DNA of 64,000 nucleotides from Flavobacteriales bacterium (GCA_016722445.1 JADKIZ010000001.1:310001-374000), one strand, 5' to 3'; positions 7,061 to 16,947 are shown, numbered from the stretch's first letter. Translations and numbers: made by a program. The notes: a model not told the origin generated them from the sequence alone.

Positions 7061-9208
7061 ATGAATAACAGAATAAATTTAACCGTGCTGATACTTTGTG
7101 CCACGGTAAATTGGACGCTGGCACAGTGGAGTACAGATCCTGCAAATCCCACTGTTGTCTGCGATGTAGACTGTCACCAGAGTAAGGTTTCACAATTTCC
7201 AGATGGCAATGGCGGAACCACAGTCTTTTGGTTGGATGCCCGCACCAATTGTAATTCTGAAATCCACAACGACATTTATGCTCAACATTATGATGAAAAC
7301 GGAATAGCAACGTGGGAAGAAGATGGACGATTGATGGTTGATGATTCAACCAGAATCATTGGATATAGCGTGATCAATAATTCCGATGGTTCGATGATCA
7401 TCGTATGGTTCAACAACACCGGGGTTTATAGCGGATTGGTAAAAGCACGAAAAGTAGATGCCGATGGCAATCCGTTATGGTCACAGGATTTGATTATGTT
7501 GCAATCCGACGGCTGCACAGGAAATTACATTTTGGGACCGAGTAATGTTCAAATCATTTCCAGTGGCAGCACATATGTAGTTCGCACCAACGTCACTTAT
7601 TGCGGTGGCTCCAATGGCAATAGAATTTCCCGTTTCGACACAGCGGGCAATCTCTTGAGTCCAATGAGTGGTGCCCCAGAAGGTAATCAATACTATAATG
7701 GCAACGCTGGAATTGATCAGACTTATGACGGAAGTGATGATGTCTATCTCTTTTACACCAATGGTAATGGATCAGGAGCACATGCATCTGCAATGCGCAT
7801 TGGCGCAGAAGGTGATTCAGTATTTGCACCCATTGACGTGTTGGAAGGTACAAATGGCCTCAATTATCAGTTTTGGGCGTTGAGCGATGAATCCGGATTA
7901 GCTGTGTGTTTCATATCTTCTGGCAATAACGGAACAGCAAATGATATCTTCTTGCGTAAACTCAACAGCGACGGAACCTGGGCCTGGGGAGGAACAATCA
8001 CCACCGTTTGCGGTGCAGAAGGTAACCAAGATTCATTTGATATCACACAAGATGACAACTATTACTACGTCTGTTGGTCGGACGGTAGACCTGGAGTAGT
8101 GGGGTATTATGCACTGTATGCACAAAAGATTGACAAACTCACGGGTGTACCAGTCTGGACGCAGGATGGTGTCCTAGTGCAAGATGTTGGATCTTACTTA
8201 CCAAGACCCTCCCTTGTTCTAACAGGCGATGGAAACATGATTGTGATGAATGAAGTTGGTTCGCCTTATTATTTCAATGCATCACTCTTACTCGCCGATG
8301 GCACCCTTGGCTGGCCAGAACCGGTAGTCGTGGCGAACGCAATGCCATTCTATGAAGACTACAGCATTATCAACTCCAATGGAAATATCATTACGGCATG
8401 GGCCAGGTCGGCTGCTAGCGGTGGAACTGATAACATATACATTTCGAGAATCGTCAATGTGAACACTGTAAATATCACTGAACAGATTTCAGCATGCGAC
8501 AGCTATACCTCCAATGGAGAAACATTCACTACAAGCGGCACATACTTGCAAGAGGTTGGTGATACACTATTAACGTTAGAAATCACCATCAACAACAGTT
8601 ACCAATCCTCATTTGATGCTACCTCTTGTTTCGAATATGTGTACGAAGGAATCACCTATACTTCATCAGGCACATATGTCATTGAAGGTTTAACTGCTGC
8701 AGGATGCGACAGCACATTAACCATTGAAGTAACCATTGAAGATGTAAATACGGTAGTGACATCTGATGGTCTGACACTAACTGCAGAAGCGACTAATTCA
8801 GATTATAGCTGGATAGATTGTTCGGACAATTCCCCTGTTGGTGTTTTTGATCAAACATATACACCTACAGCAAACGGCAATTACGCTGTAAATATCATCA
8901 CAGGCGAATGCACGGCAACTTCGGCATGCTTCGAGGTAATTGTAGAACATGTTGAAGAATCAGCAGTCAACAATGGTCTTCACGTATATCCGAATCCCGG
9001 AAGTGAAAAGTTGATCCTAGAGGTCAACCAATTTTCACTTGGTGATATGATCCAGATTTTCGATGGCCAAGGCAAACTGGTCAAGAACATCCAAAACCCT
9101 TCGGGAAAAACATACACAATCAATACAAGCGAACTAAACTCCGGTATTTACAATATCGTCTGGTCTAATGAACTGAACATAAATCAGGCGACATGGATTA
9201 AAAACTAA
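7061..9208 (+). CDS. Secreted T9SS protein, type A sorting domain
   Basis: A 715-residue exported protein. Residues 1-21 form a signal peptide ending in TLAQ. Residues of about 25-470 have short repeating strand patterns (segments such as TVFWLDAR and YYYVCWSDGR) like a beta-propeller built on delivered-data repeats. Residues of about 475-565 hold two related 45-residue units around CDSYTSNGETF and CFEYVYEGITY, typical stalk-like repeats. The end (about 640-715) is a type A T9SS signal with VYPNPGS and a terminal beta-sandwich. T9SS moves such proteins across the outer membrane, where the signal is normally cleaved and the protein attached to A-LPS or released. No catalytic motif is visible; a role in adhesion or binding is inference only. 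A bidirectional terminator follows. Confidence 0.85.
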   Translation: MNNRINLTVLILCATVNWTLAQWSTDPANPTVVCDVDCHQSKVSQFPDGNGGTTVFWLDARTNCNSEIHNDIYAQHYDENGIATWEEDGRLMVDDSTRIIGYSVINNSDGSMIIVWFNNTGVYSGLVKARKVDADGNPLWSQDLIMLQSDGCTGNYILGPSNVQIISSGSTYVVRTNVTYCGGSNGNRISRFDTAGNLLSPMSGAPEGNQYYNGNAGIDQTYDGSDDVYLFYTNGNGSGAHASAMRIGAEGDSVFAPIDVLEGTNGLNYQFWALSDESGLAVCFISSGNNGTANDIFLRKLNSDGTWAWGGTITTVCGAEGNQDSFDITQDDNYYYVCWSDGRPGVVGYYALYAQKIDKLTGVPVWTQDGVLVQDVGSYLPRPSLVLTGDGNMIVMNEVGSPYYFNASLLLADGTLGWPEPVVVANAMPFYEDYSIINSNGNIITAWARSAASGGTDNIYISRIVNVNTVNITEQISACDSYTSNGETFTTSGTYLQEVGDTLLTLEITINNSYQSSFDATSCFEYVYEGITYTSSGTYVIEGLTAAGCDSTLTIEVTIEDVNTVVTSDGLTLTAEATNSDYSWIDCSDNSPVGVFDQTYTPTANGNYAVNIITGECTATSACFEVIVEHVEESAVNNGLHVYPNPGSEKLILEVNQFSLGDMIQIFDGQGKLVKNIQNPSGKTYTINTSELNSGIYNIVWSNELNINQATWIKN

Positions 9209-9220
9209 AATCCAAAACAC

Positions 9221-9252
9221 CAAAAAGCCCATTCGCAAGGATGGGCTTTTTG
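9221..9252. terminator. Bidirectional rho-independent terminator
   Basis: CAAAAAGCCCAT, an eight-base loop and ATGGGCTTTTTG form a perfect 12-bp stem with A- and T-tracts on either side. It lies between the stops of the convergent secreted-protein and desaturase genes and can serve both. Confidence 0.9.
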
Positions 9253-9276
9253 TTTGAATATTGTTTTGGTGAAGCG

Positions 9277-10344
9277 TTATGCTCTACCGATATCGCGCAA
9301 ATGAACTACGTGAGATCGAACAGCCTGCAACACTGTTTTATGTTCATGATAAGTAATCCCAAACTTCTTACAAGTATCCTTCACTATAAGGCTAATCGCA
9401 GGATAGTGAACGTGAGAAATACGTGGGAATAAATGGTGTTCTACCTGATGATTCAGTCCACCAGTAAGCCAATGAACAACTGGGCTACCAGTAGCAAAAT
9501 TGCAAGTTGTCTCGATTTGGTGAACGGCCCATTCTGTTTCCAATTTGGTGTTTTTACCGGGTTCATCCACAAAACTGGTTTCTTCTACAATGTGAGCCAA
9601 TTGAAACACGATAGCAATGGTAGTACCGCATACAAATGTCACAATGATGTATCCAACGATGGTTGGAACAACACCGGCAAACCACATAGGAACGATGATA
9701 AATAAGAACAAATTGAGCAATTTGGTTGCCCAAAAGATGATGTGATCGCCAATGGTGAATTTGCGGAACTTCGTGTTACCGATTCTACCTAAGAAGTACT
9801 TTTTATAGTCGAAATAGTAAACCCAGAACAGATAGTTCGTTGCATAAAAAATGAATCCATAGATATGCTGAAAGCGATGTATCCAAAGGCGTTTCTGGTG
9901 AACGTTCAAACGCATTACTGGTTTGATATCAATATCATCATCGAGACCTTCGATATTGGTGAAACTATGGTGAATCATGTTGTGTTTGGTCTTCCAAAGA
10001 CGTACATCACCACCCAATAAATTGAGCGAGTGAGACATCATATTGTTGAGCCACTCATATTTGGAGAAACTACCATGAGCGCTATCATGCATTACATTGA
10101 ATCCGACACCTGCCAGTGTCAGACCCATCAATGAACAAAGCAAGACACTCCAGATAGTTGCTGGGGTGAAAAATACCAGCCAGATATACAGTCCTACGAG
10201 AGAAGAAAGGAGGATAAAAGTTTTGAGGTAGATTTTCCAATTACCCCAGTGGTTTTTACCGGTTTCTTCAAAGTACGCGTCCACCCGCTTTTTCAATTCA
10301 TCAAAAAAAGGGTGTTCTTTGGTGTTGAATGTTACAAATGCCAT
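9277..10344 (-). CDS. Membrane fatty acid desaturase (acyl-CoA/acyl-lipid type)
   Basis: A 355-residue integral membrane di-iron desaturase that introduces a cis double bond in acyl chains, important for membrane fluidity. The three histidine boxes of the family are visible: HDSAH (86-90), HNMIHH (121-126) and QVEHH (300-304). The Q-x-x-H-H form of the third box is typical of front-end (delta-5/6-like, linoleoyl-CoA desaturase family) enzymes, but the fused cytochrome b5 domain of eukaryotic front-end enzymes is missing, so a separate electron donor is needed. Hydrophobic pairs lie at about 41-80 and 205-250. The gene stands alone, with a terminator downstream and a strongly structured leader upstream, which could fit regulation by temperature or by lipid state. 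The exact regioselectivity cannot be told from sequence. Confidence 0.9.
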   Translation of the reverse strand: MAFVTFNTKEHPFFDELKKRVDAYFEETGKNHWGNWKIYLKTFILLSSLVGLYIWLVFFTPATIWSVLLCSLMGLTLAGVGFNVMHDSAHGSFSKYEWLNNMMSHSLNLLGGDVRLWKTKHNMIHHSFTNIEGLDDDIDIKPVMRLNVHQKRLWIHRFQHIYGFIFYATNYLFWVYYFDYKKYFLGRIGNTKFRKFTIGDHIIFWATKLLNLFLFIIVPMWFAGVVPTIVGYIIVTFVCGTTIAIVFQLAHIVEETSFVDEPGKNTKLETEWAVHQIETTCNFATGSPVVHWLTGGLNHQVEHHLFPRISHVHYPAISLIVKDTCKKFGITYHEHKTVLQAVRSHVVHLRDIGRA

Positions 10345-10348
10345 TTTT

Positions 10349-10379
10349 CCTTACGGCTTAAAGTAAGCCGGCCGCAAGG
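10349..10379 (-). promoter_or_regulatory. Leader with two mutually exclusive hairpins before the desaturase
   Basis: Just before the desaturase ATG (10344) the leader can form either an inner hairpin (CGGCTTA, three bases, TAAGCCG, 10354-10370) or a longer one pairing CCTTGCGGC with GCCGTAAGG (10349-10357 with 10371-10379, one G-U pair). The second hairpin occludes the AAGGA just 5' of the start codon. The two cannot coexist, the arrangement expected of a simple RNA switch or thermosensor. No function is proven. Confidence 0.4.
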
Positions 10380-10380
10380 T

Positions 10381-10396
10381 ACGACGATAACGTCGT
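10381..10396 (-). repeat. Perfect 6-bp leader hairpin
   Basis: ACGACG, ATAA, ACGTCGT-type symmetry (ACGACG at 10381-10386, CGTCGT at 10391-10396) gives a perfect 6-bp stem and 4-base loop, about 40 bp upstream of the desaturase start and directly adjoining the alternative hairpin pair. Confidence 0.5.
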
Positions 10397-10522
10397 AATA
10401 CCACCAAAGCAGAAAATGCCGCCCGTGGCGACATCTTCTCATTTTGTGGAAGAATCCAACTTAAAAACACAACAACATTCCTACTATTATCAAGCGTTTT
10501 CGTGTAGTCAAATCATTGGCCA

Positions 10523-13500
10523 CTACCTGATTGACACCTTACGAACCACATTTCCACACCTCAGTGTGTATACCCCAGAAGCCAGTTGACTGACGTTCAT
10601 CACCTCTGTATTTCCCGGTGTTATTCTTTGTGAAATGACCAACTTGCCCAATTCATCGAATAATTCCATTGCACTGGAAGTCAAATCAGTAGGAAGAATC
10701 ACGTTTAGCCATTCATCAGCAGGATTCGGATAAACCGTCATAGCCACTATGAATGGATCCTCCACATGGATAATCACAATATCAGCGGTAGCTAAACAAC
10801 CATTGGCATCTTCTGCAACCACCTCAATTTGATCAGATTGTGGACTGTAAGTATTGCCCGTGACATCCGCTACAGGGACACCATTGTCGGTCCAGGAATA
10901 TGTTTCAAAGCCTTCGGTGGCAATAACCAGATCGTTCAATGCATCATACTCAAGCGTCACTGATATCAGATCGTGTATCACAAAAGATACCTCGGTAGCG
11001 CTTGTTGCGCATCCATTGTCCAAAACAGCGGTCAAATCAACAGAACTCGTCACGACATATTCCAGACCAGTGCCCACGAGCAAACCATCGGCAAACCATG
11101 ACACCATTTCGCCCTCAGTCCCTTCTGCCATTGTCGTGATGGGTTCACCGCAAGATTCGCCACTGACAGGACTGGTAGAAAAGATGGGTAAAGTTGCCGG
11201 TAATACATCTATTTCGACATTATTCATACCGCAAACATTGGATAGCACGGCCATATATACGCCAGCTTCAGAAACTTCAACTTCACTGCTATTACCAATG
11301 ACCATCTCGCCTAAAAACCAAGTAATATCACCCGGTCCGTTGGCATGAATTGTCGCAAAATCATCACAAAGAGATGCGGATTCAGTGTAATTTGAAAATT
11401 CCGGAATAACACCTGCGAGAACAATGGTCTCTGCTTCAGCATTACCACAAGCAGTTGAGAGCACCGCATGATATGTTCCTGCTTCATCAACCACGATAGA
11501 ATTGCCCTCGCCGATCACGGTTTCACCTAAATACCACGTAACATCACCATTGCCGGTTGCTTCAAGTGAAACGTTCCCGCCACACATTACTTGTTCACCG
11601 GTCCATGAGTTGAAGACAGGCAATTCTCCAGCACCGATGACAATCTCATGCGAAACAGTTCCGCACACATTCGTTACAGTCGCCAAGTAAACACCTGCTT
11701 CAGAGACTTCCAGATTTGCACCTTCTTCGATCAATTCATCCATGGAGAACCACTGAATTGATCCGTTTCCATTTGCAGAAAGTGAAAGCGGCTGATCACA
11801 CAGAATCATATCTTGTGACACATCATTGAAAGTTGGCTCTTCAAATTGCTCAACCACAATTTCATGATTCAAGTTACCACATATATTGTTGAGTTCTGCG
11901 CGATACACTCCTGGTTCACTCACACTAACTTCAGATTGCGTTCCTAAAACGACATCACCAAAATACCAGGTGATATCGCCACTTCCAGAACCTACGAGTA
12001 CAATTGCCTCGTCGCACAAAGACATGAGATCAGGTATTTCGAAGAATTCAGGCACATCGCCTGCAGACACGAGAATTTCTTGCGAAACACTTCCGCAAGC
12101 AGTTTCCGCTACAACATGATAGTTACCAGCAGTCTCAACTTCAATGTCATTCGAAAGAGACAAGAGTTCATCACCGTAATACCAACTTAGCTCACCGTTG
12201 GCAGAAGCAGTGAGCAGAACAGCTTCACCGCAAACAACAACGTCTTCAGACACACTTAATAATTCCGGCATCATTCCCAATTCAACATTCACTTCCTGTT
12301 CAATTGAACCACATTCAGTAGTGATCACGGCATGATATACCCCTGGATCAAGGACCTCGATGCTTGGAGAAACCGTTGTAATTCCGTCAGGGTCATTCCA
12401 AGTTATCAATCCGATTCCTTCCGCATATAAAGTCAATGGTTCATCACAAATCATGGCTGATTCTGTAACAGAAGTCAACTCAGGCAAAAGTCCTTGTGTG
12501 ATCAGAATTTCTTCTTCTACAGTACCGCAAGCTGTTGTTACTTCAACACGATACAGTCCTGTTTGATTTAAATTTATCTGTTCCGAAGTGCCAATGATTT
12601 CATCGTTAGAATACCATACGACGGTTCCATTTCCATAGGCAGACAACTCCACAGGAACATCACACAACACTGCATCATCTGAAATAGAACTAAATCCGGG
12701 CTCTTCACCATAAAACACGGTTATATCCCTTTCTATTGAACCACATGTGTTGGTGAGCACAGCGGTATAAATACCCATACCGGAAGCCAACAATTCTTCT
12801 CCACCTCCTATTTCGCTTTCTTGATAGAACCAGGATACATCGCCATTTCCATGCGCTTCTATCAACACTGGCTCACCGCAGTAAACTGCATTTATAAGTT
12901 CATTGGTAAATTCGGGCGATGCCTGAACATCGACATCCATTTCAGAAACGATGGAACAAATAGGATTAACAACTTCCAATCTCAGTGATTGGAGACCGGG
13001 GTCAGCAAAACTCACAGAAGTATTCATTCCAAGTCCAAGAATCGACTCACCAGAGTACCAAGTATAGTTTACAAATTCATCACGACTTGTTGAAACCAAA
13101 ACATTTGATCCATTGCATATATCTGGCGACAGGATAATATCAAGTGTTTCGCAATCCAGAATGGTATTCGTCACTTCATTAGTAACAATCGGAGGATTCA
13201 GATCAAAATAAATACTGGCATGATGTTGAATTTCCGTACCCGGAGTAAGTCCGCTGATCGGTTTAATTCTAAAGGTGATAAAACCATGACTACCGGGCTC
13301 ATCATCTTCCGCAGCGGGGAGATTGATGTTTTCAAAGAAAAAATTCAATCTTCCCTCCGCATCTTCATCGATGATATAATCATGTGAAGCCGCGACAGCG
13401 ATAACGGTACCTTTATGATGCAGTTCAGAAAGAAGATTTTCAACGCGGACATCAACTGCTGGTGCATTGCCTAAATTTTGAAACCTGATGGTATACTCTA

Positions 13501-16432
13501 GCATCCCATCTTCGGCGATATATCCTGGTTCAGACCAACCCATATTTTCAGTAAGATCATTCGGATCATATGCACATTCGATCACGTAAGTATGTTCGTC
13601 CTGAGAAGTTGACACAACATCACCATTTACATCAAGTGTGGTTACCTCAAGTGTATGAGACACGGCAGACCCAATGCTTTCAACACCCGGTGAAGCCGCA
13701 GTAATGGTATATGTGATCGACTCATTGAAATCGAGGTTCTGATATTCCCATGTAATGACATTACCCACTACCGAAGTTGGCGAGGGCGATCCCCATGTAT
13801 AAGTAAAGCCATCGGCCAGGGTATAAGTTACAGTGCCGTCGGCTATCGTATTTCCAGCATTGTAAATATTGATCCAGTGGCCATAGTCACTTCCGCAAAC
13901 ATCAGCCATGGTAATGATTTGGCCTTGTACATCATAGACGGTATTATTAGGCGTAATTGCAAAGATGAGATTTGAGATTGGGTCAGCTTCAGTCAATGAA
14001 ACGGATTGTATGAAAGGAGTCACAGGCGACCAGATATCTTCATCTACAGACATGGAGAGCGTATAATCACCTTCAACACCATAAAAAGTATAAAGACCTT
14101 CTTCATCGGTAAAAGCATAACCCCAATCACCACTCAATGCGATTTGTTGATTGATAAGCGCAACATCAAAACCATTTTTGATTCCATCACCGTTGTAATC
14201 GATAAAGGCAGAAATATTCACTTGATAAGGCGAATCCAGATTGTTGATGGTCGTTTGAACAAAAGCACCAGTCGCAGCAAGTGGTCCACCAAAAATCAAA
14301 TCAGGCATTTGATCGTCGTCGATATCTTCAGCATAAATGCCGTAGATAGCGGAAGTGGCAGAAATATTTAATGTTTGAGAAGATGAAAAACCGATAACAT
14401 TATTCATTGATCTTTTGATCTGATTGAAATTGGAATAGACAATATCCTGATCACCATCAAAATCAAGGTCAGTGAGTGTCCAGATTGGTTTTGGATATCC
14501 CGTGTTATACTCATCGAAAGTGAATTGATGAGCGAGAACAGATTCAAATGAAGTACCGTTATACCTGGCGATGTAGAATTTTTTCAATGATGTCACCATC
14601 GATTTTTGCAGGAACATCAAATCATCTTTTCCATCTTGATTAAAATCTGAGACTGCGTCTTCGGCAGTCAGAATAACCTCGTTTGGATCTGCAGTAATAA
14701 ACACCTGATGTGCGACCAAAGAGTTATCCACCTGACGCATCAGAAAAGTACATGTTCGTGACGAAAGCACACCTAAATCAAGAAGGCCATCCCCATTGAA
14801 ATCGCCTTCATGAAACATTCTGACTATACCATCATTCAGGCCACTTTCACCAATATCAGCAAGCATTCCCTGAAGCTGCCAACCATTGGCGTCAACATAT
14901 TTATACCAATAAACTTCGTTCACATCACTACTTACACCAACGACCAAGTCATAGGAATAATCGCCATCCACATCAAATTCATCTATGGCGAAAACACTTC
15001 CCCCTAAATCGCCCAAAATATTTGTTTGAAATTTATACATCAAGTCCGATTCCTTTTCGAGGTAGGTCAATCCATAAGAACTTCCAAGAATGATGTCCTT
15101 CATTCCATCACTATTAAAATCAAGGTGAGCTTTATAAGTTCCATAGACATCGACTGCAAGAACACGAGATGAAACATAATTGAATTCATTGATTGTATTC
15201 AGAACAACACTACCGGTTTCCGTGATGGACAACATTTCTTTTTGACCATTATCATCTTCATCAATCATCACAAAAGAACTTCCCGCATAGCAACCACCTT
15301 CACAAGCCAGCAGGAAGGGTTTTAGCTGACCATTTTCATCTTGGACATAACTCAGTAAATCATCGGTAGTTTCTAAGATATCGGGAATGTTATCGTCATT
15401 GATTTGAGTCCAAAAAATAGAACTCGCGTAGTTCACACATTGACCAACAACTCCCGCATATGTAAACACAGCATCATTATTCTGAACGAGAAGAATATCC
15501 TTACTTGTAAAAAGGACGATATCCGTATCGTCGTCATTGTCATAGTCCTTAGCTTGAATATCAATATTGCCCCAATTCAAATCCCACGTCGGGATGTGTA
15601 CCACCAAATCCGTTTGAAAACTCAGGCCAGACAAGCCCATTAGAATGTGAAGATCCCCTTCATAGATCGGAAGACTATTGGAGACATAAGTCAAATCCAA
15701 TAAACCATCCTCATTCACATCAATCAGTCCACCACCCCAAGGCATATTTGCAAGGAGTACTGACGCTGGCTCAAAAGTTCCATCACCATGACCTTCGTAG
15801 TAATACCATTTATCATCAGCTCCATTAAAAAACACCATGTCGAGATTTCCGTCATCGTTCAATTCACGAAGTTGAACAGAAGTAGGATTGCTTACTTCGG
15901 TAGAAACATCGGTAAACAATCCAGTTCCATCGTTTAATAAAATCATTAGCCGATAACCTGTATGATTACTACCGTGACGGGCGTTGGAAATGACAACATC
16001 AGAAAACCCATCTCCATTGATATCGCCCGATGAGGCCTGTTCACCATAATGCATTTCCGGTAAAAAATAATGTGATTGATTGAATTGACCATTGTCATTT
16101 TCCGTCCAGCCATATCCATTGAAAATATCCTCATCGCCATCCATATCGAAATCGGCATGACCTTTTATGTCGTAAAAACTTCCGGTGCTTCCCATCATAA
16201 CAGGATAAGTTACCGCATCGAAATCGACACCATTTCTGACATAGGTACGCACGTAACCAACGGAGAAAGCGTCATTTTGAACGATGTCATCATCGCTATC
16301 TCCGTCAATATCGAACATAGTGGCACGTCCAGTGTGTGCATAAGAAGTGACTATTGTTTCCGGTGCGAAAAACTGGCAATTACCAAAAAGAGAAACAAAA
16401 GCGCTAAAGAATAGGAGTAACAATTTTCTCAT
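10523..16432 (-). CDS. Giant T9SS surface protein with FG-GAP and tandem Ig-like repeats
   Basis: A 1969-residue secreted protein. Signal peptide 1-19. Residues of about 25-735 contain many FG-GAP/VCBS calcium-type motifs (DIDGDSDDDIV, DINGDGFSDVV, DYDNDDDTDIV), typical of beta-propellers. Then come an SdrD-B-like domain (about 737-830, DYNGDGIKNG), a DUF11/DUF7619-like segment ending in FDLNPPIVTNEV (to about 1090), one diverged and nine regular 72-residue Ig-like repeats (about 1095-1820), and a type A T9SS tail (about 1890-1969, VYPNPADEW). Each Ig-like unit carries a conserved Cys near residue 14 and a second Cys in a CG motif near residue 61, consistent with one disulfide per repeat. The design resembles an adhesin held away from the cell on a stalk. 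No enzymatic motif is seen. No terminator was found between its stop and the desaturase leader, so some read-through is possible. Confidence 0.85.
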   Translation of the reverse strand: MRKLLLLFFSAFVSLFGNCQFFAPETIVTSYAHTGRATMFDIDGDSDDDIVQNDAFSVGYVRTYVRNGVDFDAVTYPVMMGSTGSFYDIKGHADFDMDGDEDIFNGYGWTENDNGQFNQSHYFLPEMHYGEQASSGDINGDGFSDVVISNARHGSNHTGYRLMILLNDGTGLFTDVSTEVSNPTSVQLRELNDDGNLDMVFFNGADDKWYYYEGHGDGTFEPASVLLANMPWGGGLIDVNEDGLLDLTYVSNSLPIYEGDLHILMGLSGLSFQTDLVVHIPTWDLNWGNIDIQAKDYDNDDDTDIVLFTSKDILLVQNNDAVFTYAGVVGQCVNYASSIFWTQINDDNIPDILETTDDLLSYVQDENGQLKPFLLACEGGCYAGSSFVMIDEDDNGQKEMLSITETGSVVLNTINEFNYVSSRVLAVDVYGTYKAHLDFNSDGMKDIILGSSYGLTYLEKESDLMYKFQTNILGDLGGSVFAIDEFDVDGDYSYDLVVGVSSDVNEVYWYKYVDANGWQLQGMLADIGESGLNDGIVRMFHEGDFNGDGLLDLGVLSSRTCTFLMRQVDNSLVAHQVFITADPNEVILTAEDAVSDFNQDGKDDLMFLQKSMVTSLKKFYIARYNGTSFESVLAHQFTFDEYNTGYPKPIWTLTDLDFDGDQDIVYSNFNQIKRSMNNVIGFSSSQTLNISATSAIYGIYAEDIDDDQMPDLIFGGPLAATGAFVQTTINNLDSPYQVNISAFIDYNGDGIKNGFDVALINQQIALSGDWGYAFTDEEGLYTFYGVEGDYTLSMSVDEDIWSPVTPFIQSVSLTEADPISNLIFAITPNNTVYDVQGQIITMADVCGSDYGHWINIYNAGNTIADGTVTYTLADGFTYTWGSPSPTSVVGNVITWEYQNLDFNESITYTITAASPGVESIGSAVSHTLEVTTLDVNGDVVSTSQDEHTYVIECAYDPNDLTENMGWSEPGYIAEDGMLEYTIRFQNLGNAPAVDVRVENLLSELHHKGTVIAVAASHDYIIDEDAEGRLNFFFENINLPAAEDDEPGSHGFITFRIKPISGLTPGTEIQHHASIYFDLNPPIVTNEVTNTILDCETLDIILSPDICNGSNVLVSTSRDEFVNYTWYSGESILGLGMNTSVSFADPGLQSLRLEVVNPICSIVSEMDVDVQASPEFTNELINAVYCGEPVLIEAHGNGDVSWFYQESEIGGGEELLASGMGIYTAVLTNTCGSIERDITVFYGEEPGFSSISDDAVLCDVPVELSAYGNGTVVWYSNDEIIGTSEQINLNQTGLYRVEVTTACGTVEEEILITQGLLPELTSVTESAMICDEPLTLYAEGIGLITWNDPDGITTVSPSIEVLDPGVYHAVITTECGSIEQEVNVELGMMPELLSVSEDVVVCGEAVLLTASANGELSWYYGDELLSLSNDIEVETAGNYHVVAETACGSVSQEILVSAGDVPEFFEIPDLMSLCDEAIVLVGSGSGDITWYFGDVVLGTQSEVSVSEPGVYRAELNNICGNLNHEIVVEQFEEPTFNDVSQDMILCDQPLSLSANGNGSIQWFSMDELIEEGANLEVSEAGVYLATVTNVCGTVSHEIVIGAGELPVFNSWTGEQVMCGGNVSLEATGNGDVTWYLGETVIGEGNSIVVDEAGTYHAVLSTACGNAEAETIVLAGVIPEFSNYTESASLCDDFATIHANGPGDITWFLGEMVIGNSSEVEVSEAGVYMAVLSNVCGMNNVEIDVLPATLPIFSTSPVSGESCGEPITTMAEGTEGEMVSWFADGLLVGTGLEYVVTSSVDLTAVLDNGCATSATEVSFVIHDLISVTLEYDALNDLVIATEGFETYSWTDNGVPVADVTGNTYSPQSDQIEVVAEDANGCLATADIVIIHVEDPFIVAMTVYPNPADEWLNVILPTDLTSSAMELFDELGKLVISQRITPGNTEVMNVSQLASGVYTLRCGNVVRKVSIR
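10975..12920 (-). repeat. Nine tandem Ig-like repeats of about 72 codons
   Basis: Within the 1969-residue protein, nine consecutive units of about 216 bp follow the scheme P-E-F..., C-D/G-E/Q-P, G-N-G-x-I/V-x-W, A/P-G-x-Y, C-G. They are similar but not identical in DNA, so they have diverged since duplication. Such arrays are prone to copy-number change between strains. Confidence 0.85.
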
Positions 16433-16840
16433 CGTATCTGATTTAGGTTAAACAATCTCATCACTATAGAAGCCACAAAATGCAAATTCCACAAAATAAA
16501 GTTGAGTTTCCGACTAAAAACAAGGGGAAGTTGACAAAACGATATGTATAAAATAAGATCATCCCAGCAGTCTATACACCATCATTTAGGAATGATTCAG
16601 GAATGAAATGAAACAAGAAATCCCAAAACGTATCTACACTTTTGGGCTAATCATTTAGCAGAAGAACACAAAATTCCGCCACGACTCACCTCAACAAACA
16701 GCGCCACAACACGGATGGATAGTGCAGCTCATTTCACATTCAATCGATTCTACCAGATCAAGCCGCTTCGGTGAAAAACCCAATAAGACCAGAAGTCAGC
16801 GCCCTTTCATAGAAAGAAAACATAGCCTTAACAAGTGAAA
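16433..16840. other. Intergenic region upstream of the rimP promoter
   Basis: About 400 bp without a credible gene, between the divergent giant surface protein and the rimP cluster. One isolated hairpin is present (CCCAAAA, 11-base loop, TTTTGGG, 16622-16646) without a T-tract. The leader of the surface-protein gene on the minus strand contains GTTTAACCTA about 10-20 bases before its ATG. No tRNA or structured RNA gene was recognised. Confidence 0.5.
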
Positions 16841-16871
16841 TTTGTCCATTCCAGATTTCGCCATATATTAG
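16841..16871 (+). promoter_or_regulatory. Candidate promoter of the rimP-nusA cluster
   Basis: TTTG (16841-16844), exactly 19 bp, then TATATTAG (16864-16871) match the Bacteroidota vegetative consensus with one mismatch in the -7 octamer. Transcription would start near 16878, giving a leader of about 70 nt that contains the terminator-like hairpin. Confidence 0.55.
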
Positions 16872-16903
16872 CCGCGCTTTTGGCACTGGTACTAATCACT
16901 GTG

Positions 16904-16929
16904 AAGAGGGGTCTCAAGCCCCTCTTTTT
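16904..16929 (+). terminator. Terminator-like hairpin in the rimP leader (possible attenuator)
   Basis: AAGAGGGG, a seven-base loop and CCCCTCTT form a perfect 8-bp stem followed by T's, ending about 18 bp before the rimP ATG and downstream of the promoter-like element. A terminator in this position, with no gene between it and the promoter, suggests control of rimP-nusA by premature termination. NusA-dependent autoregulation by a leader terminator is known in Bacillus subtilis; applying it here is inference. Confidence 0.7.
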
Positions 16930-16947
16930 ATTGGATATAATTTGGAC

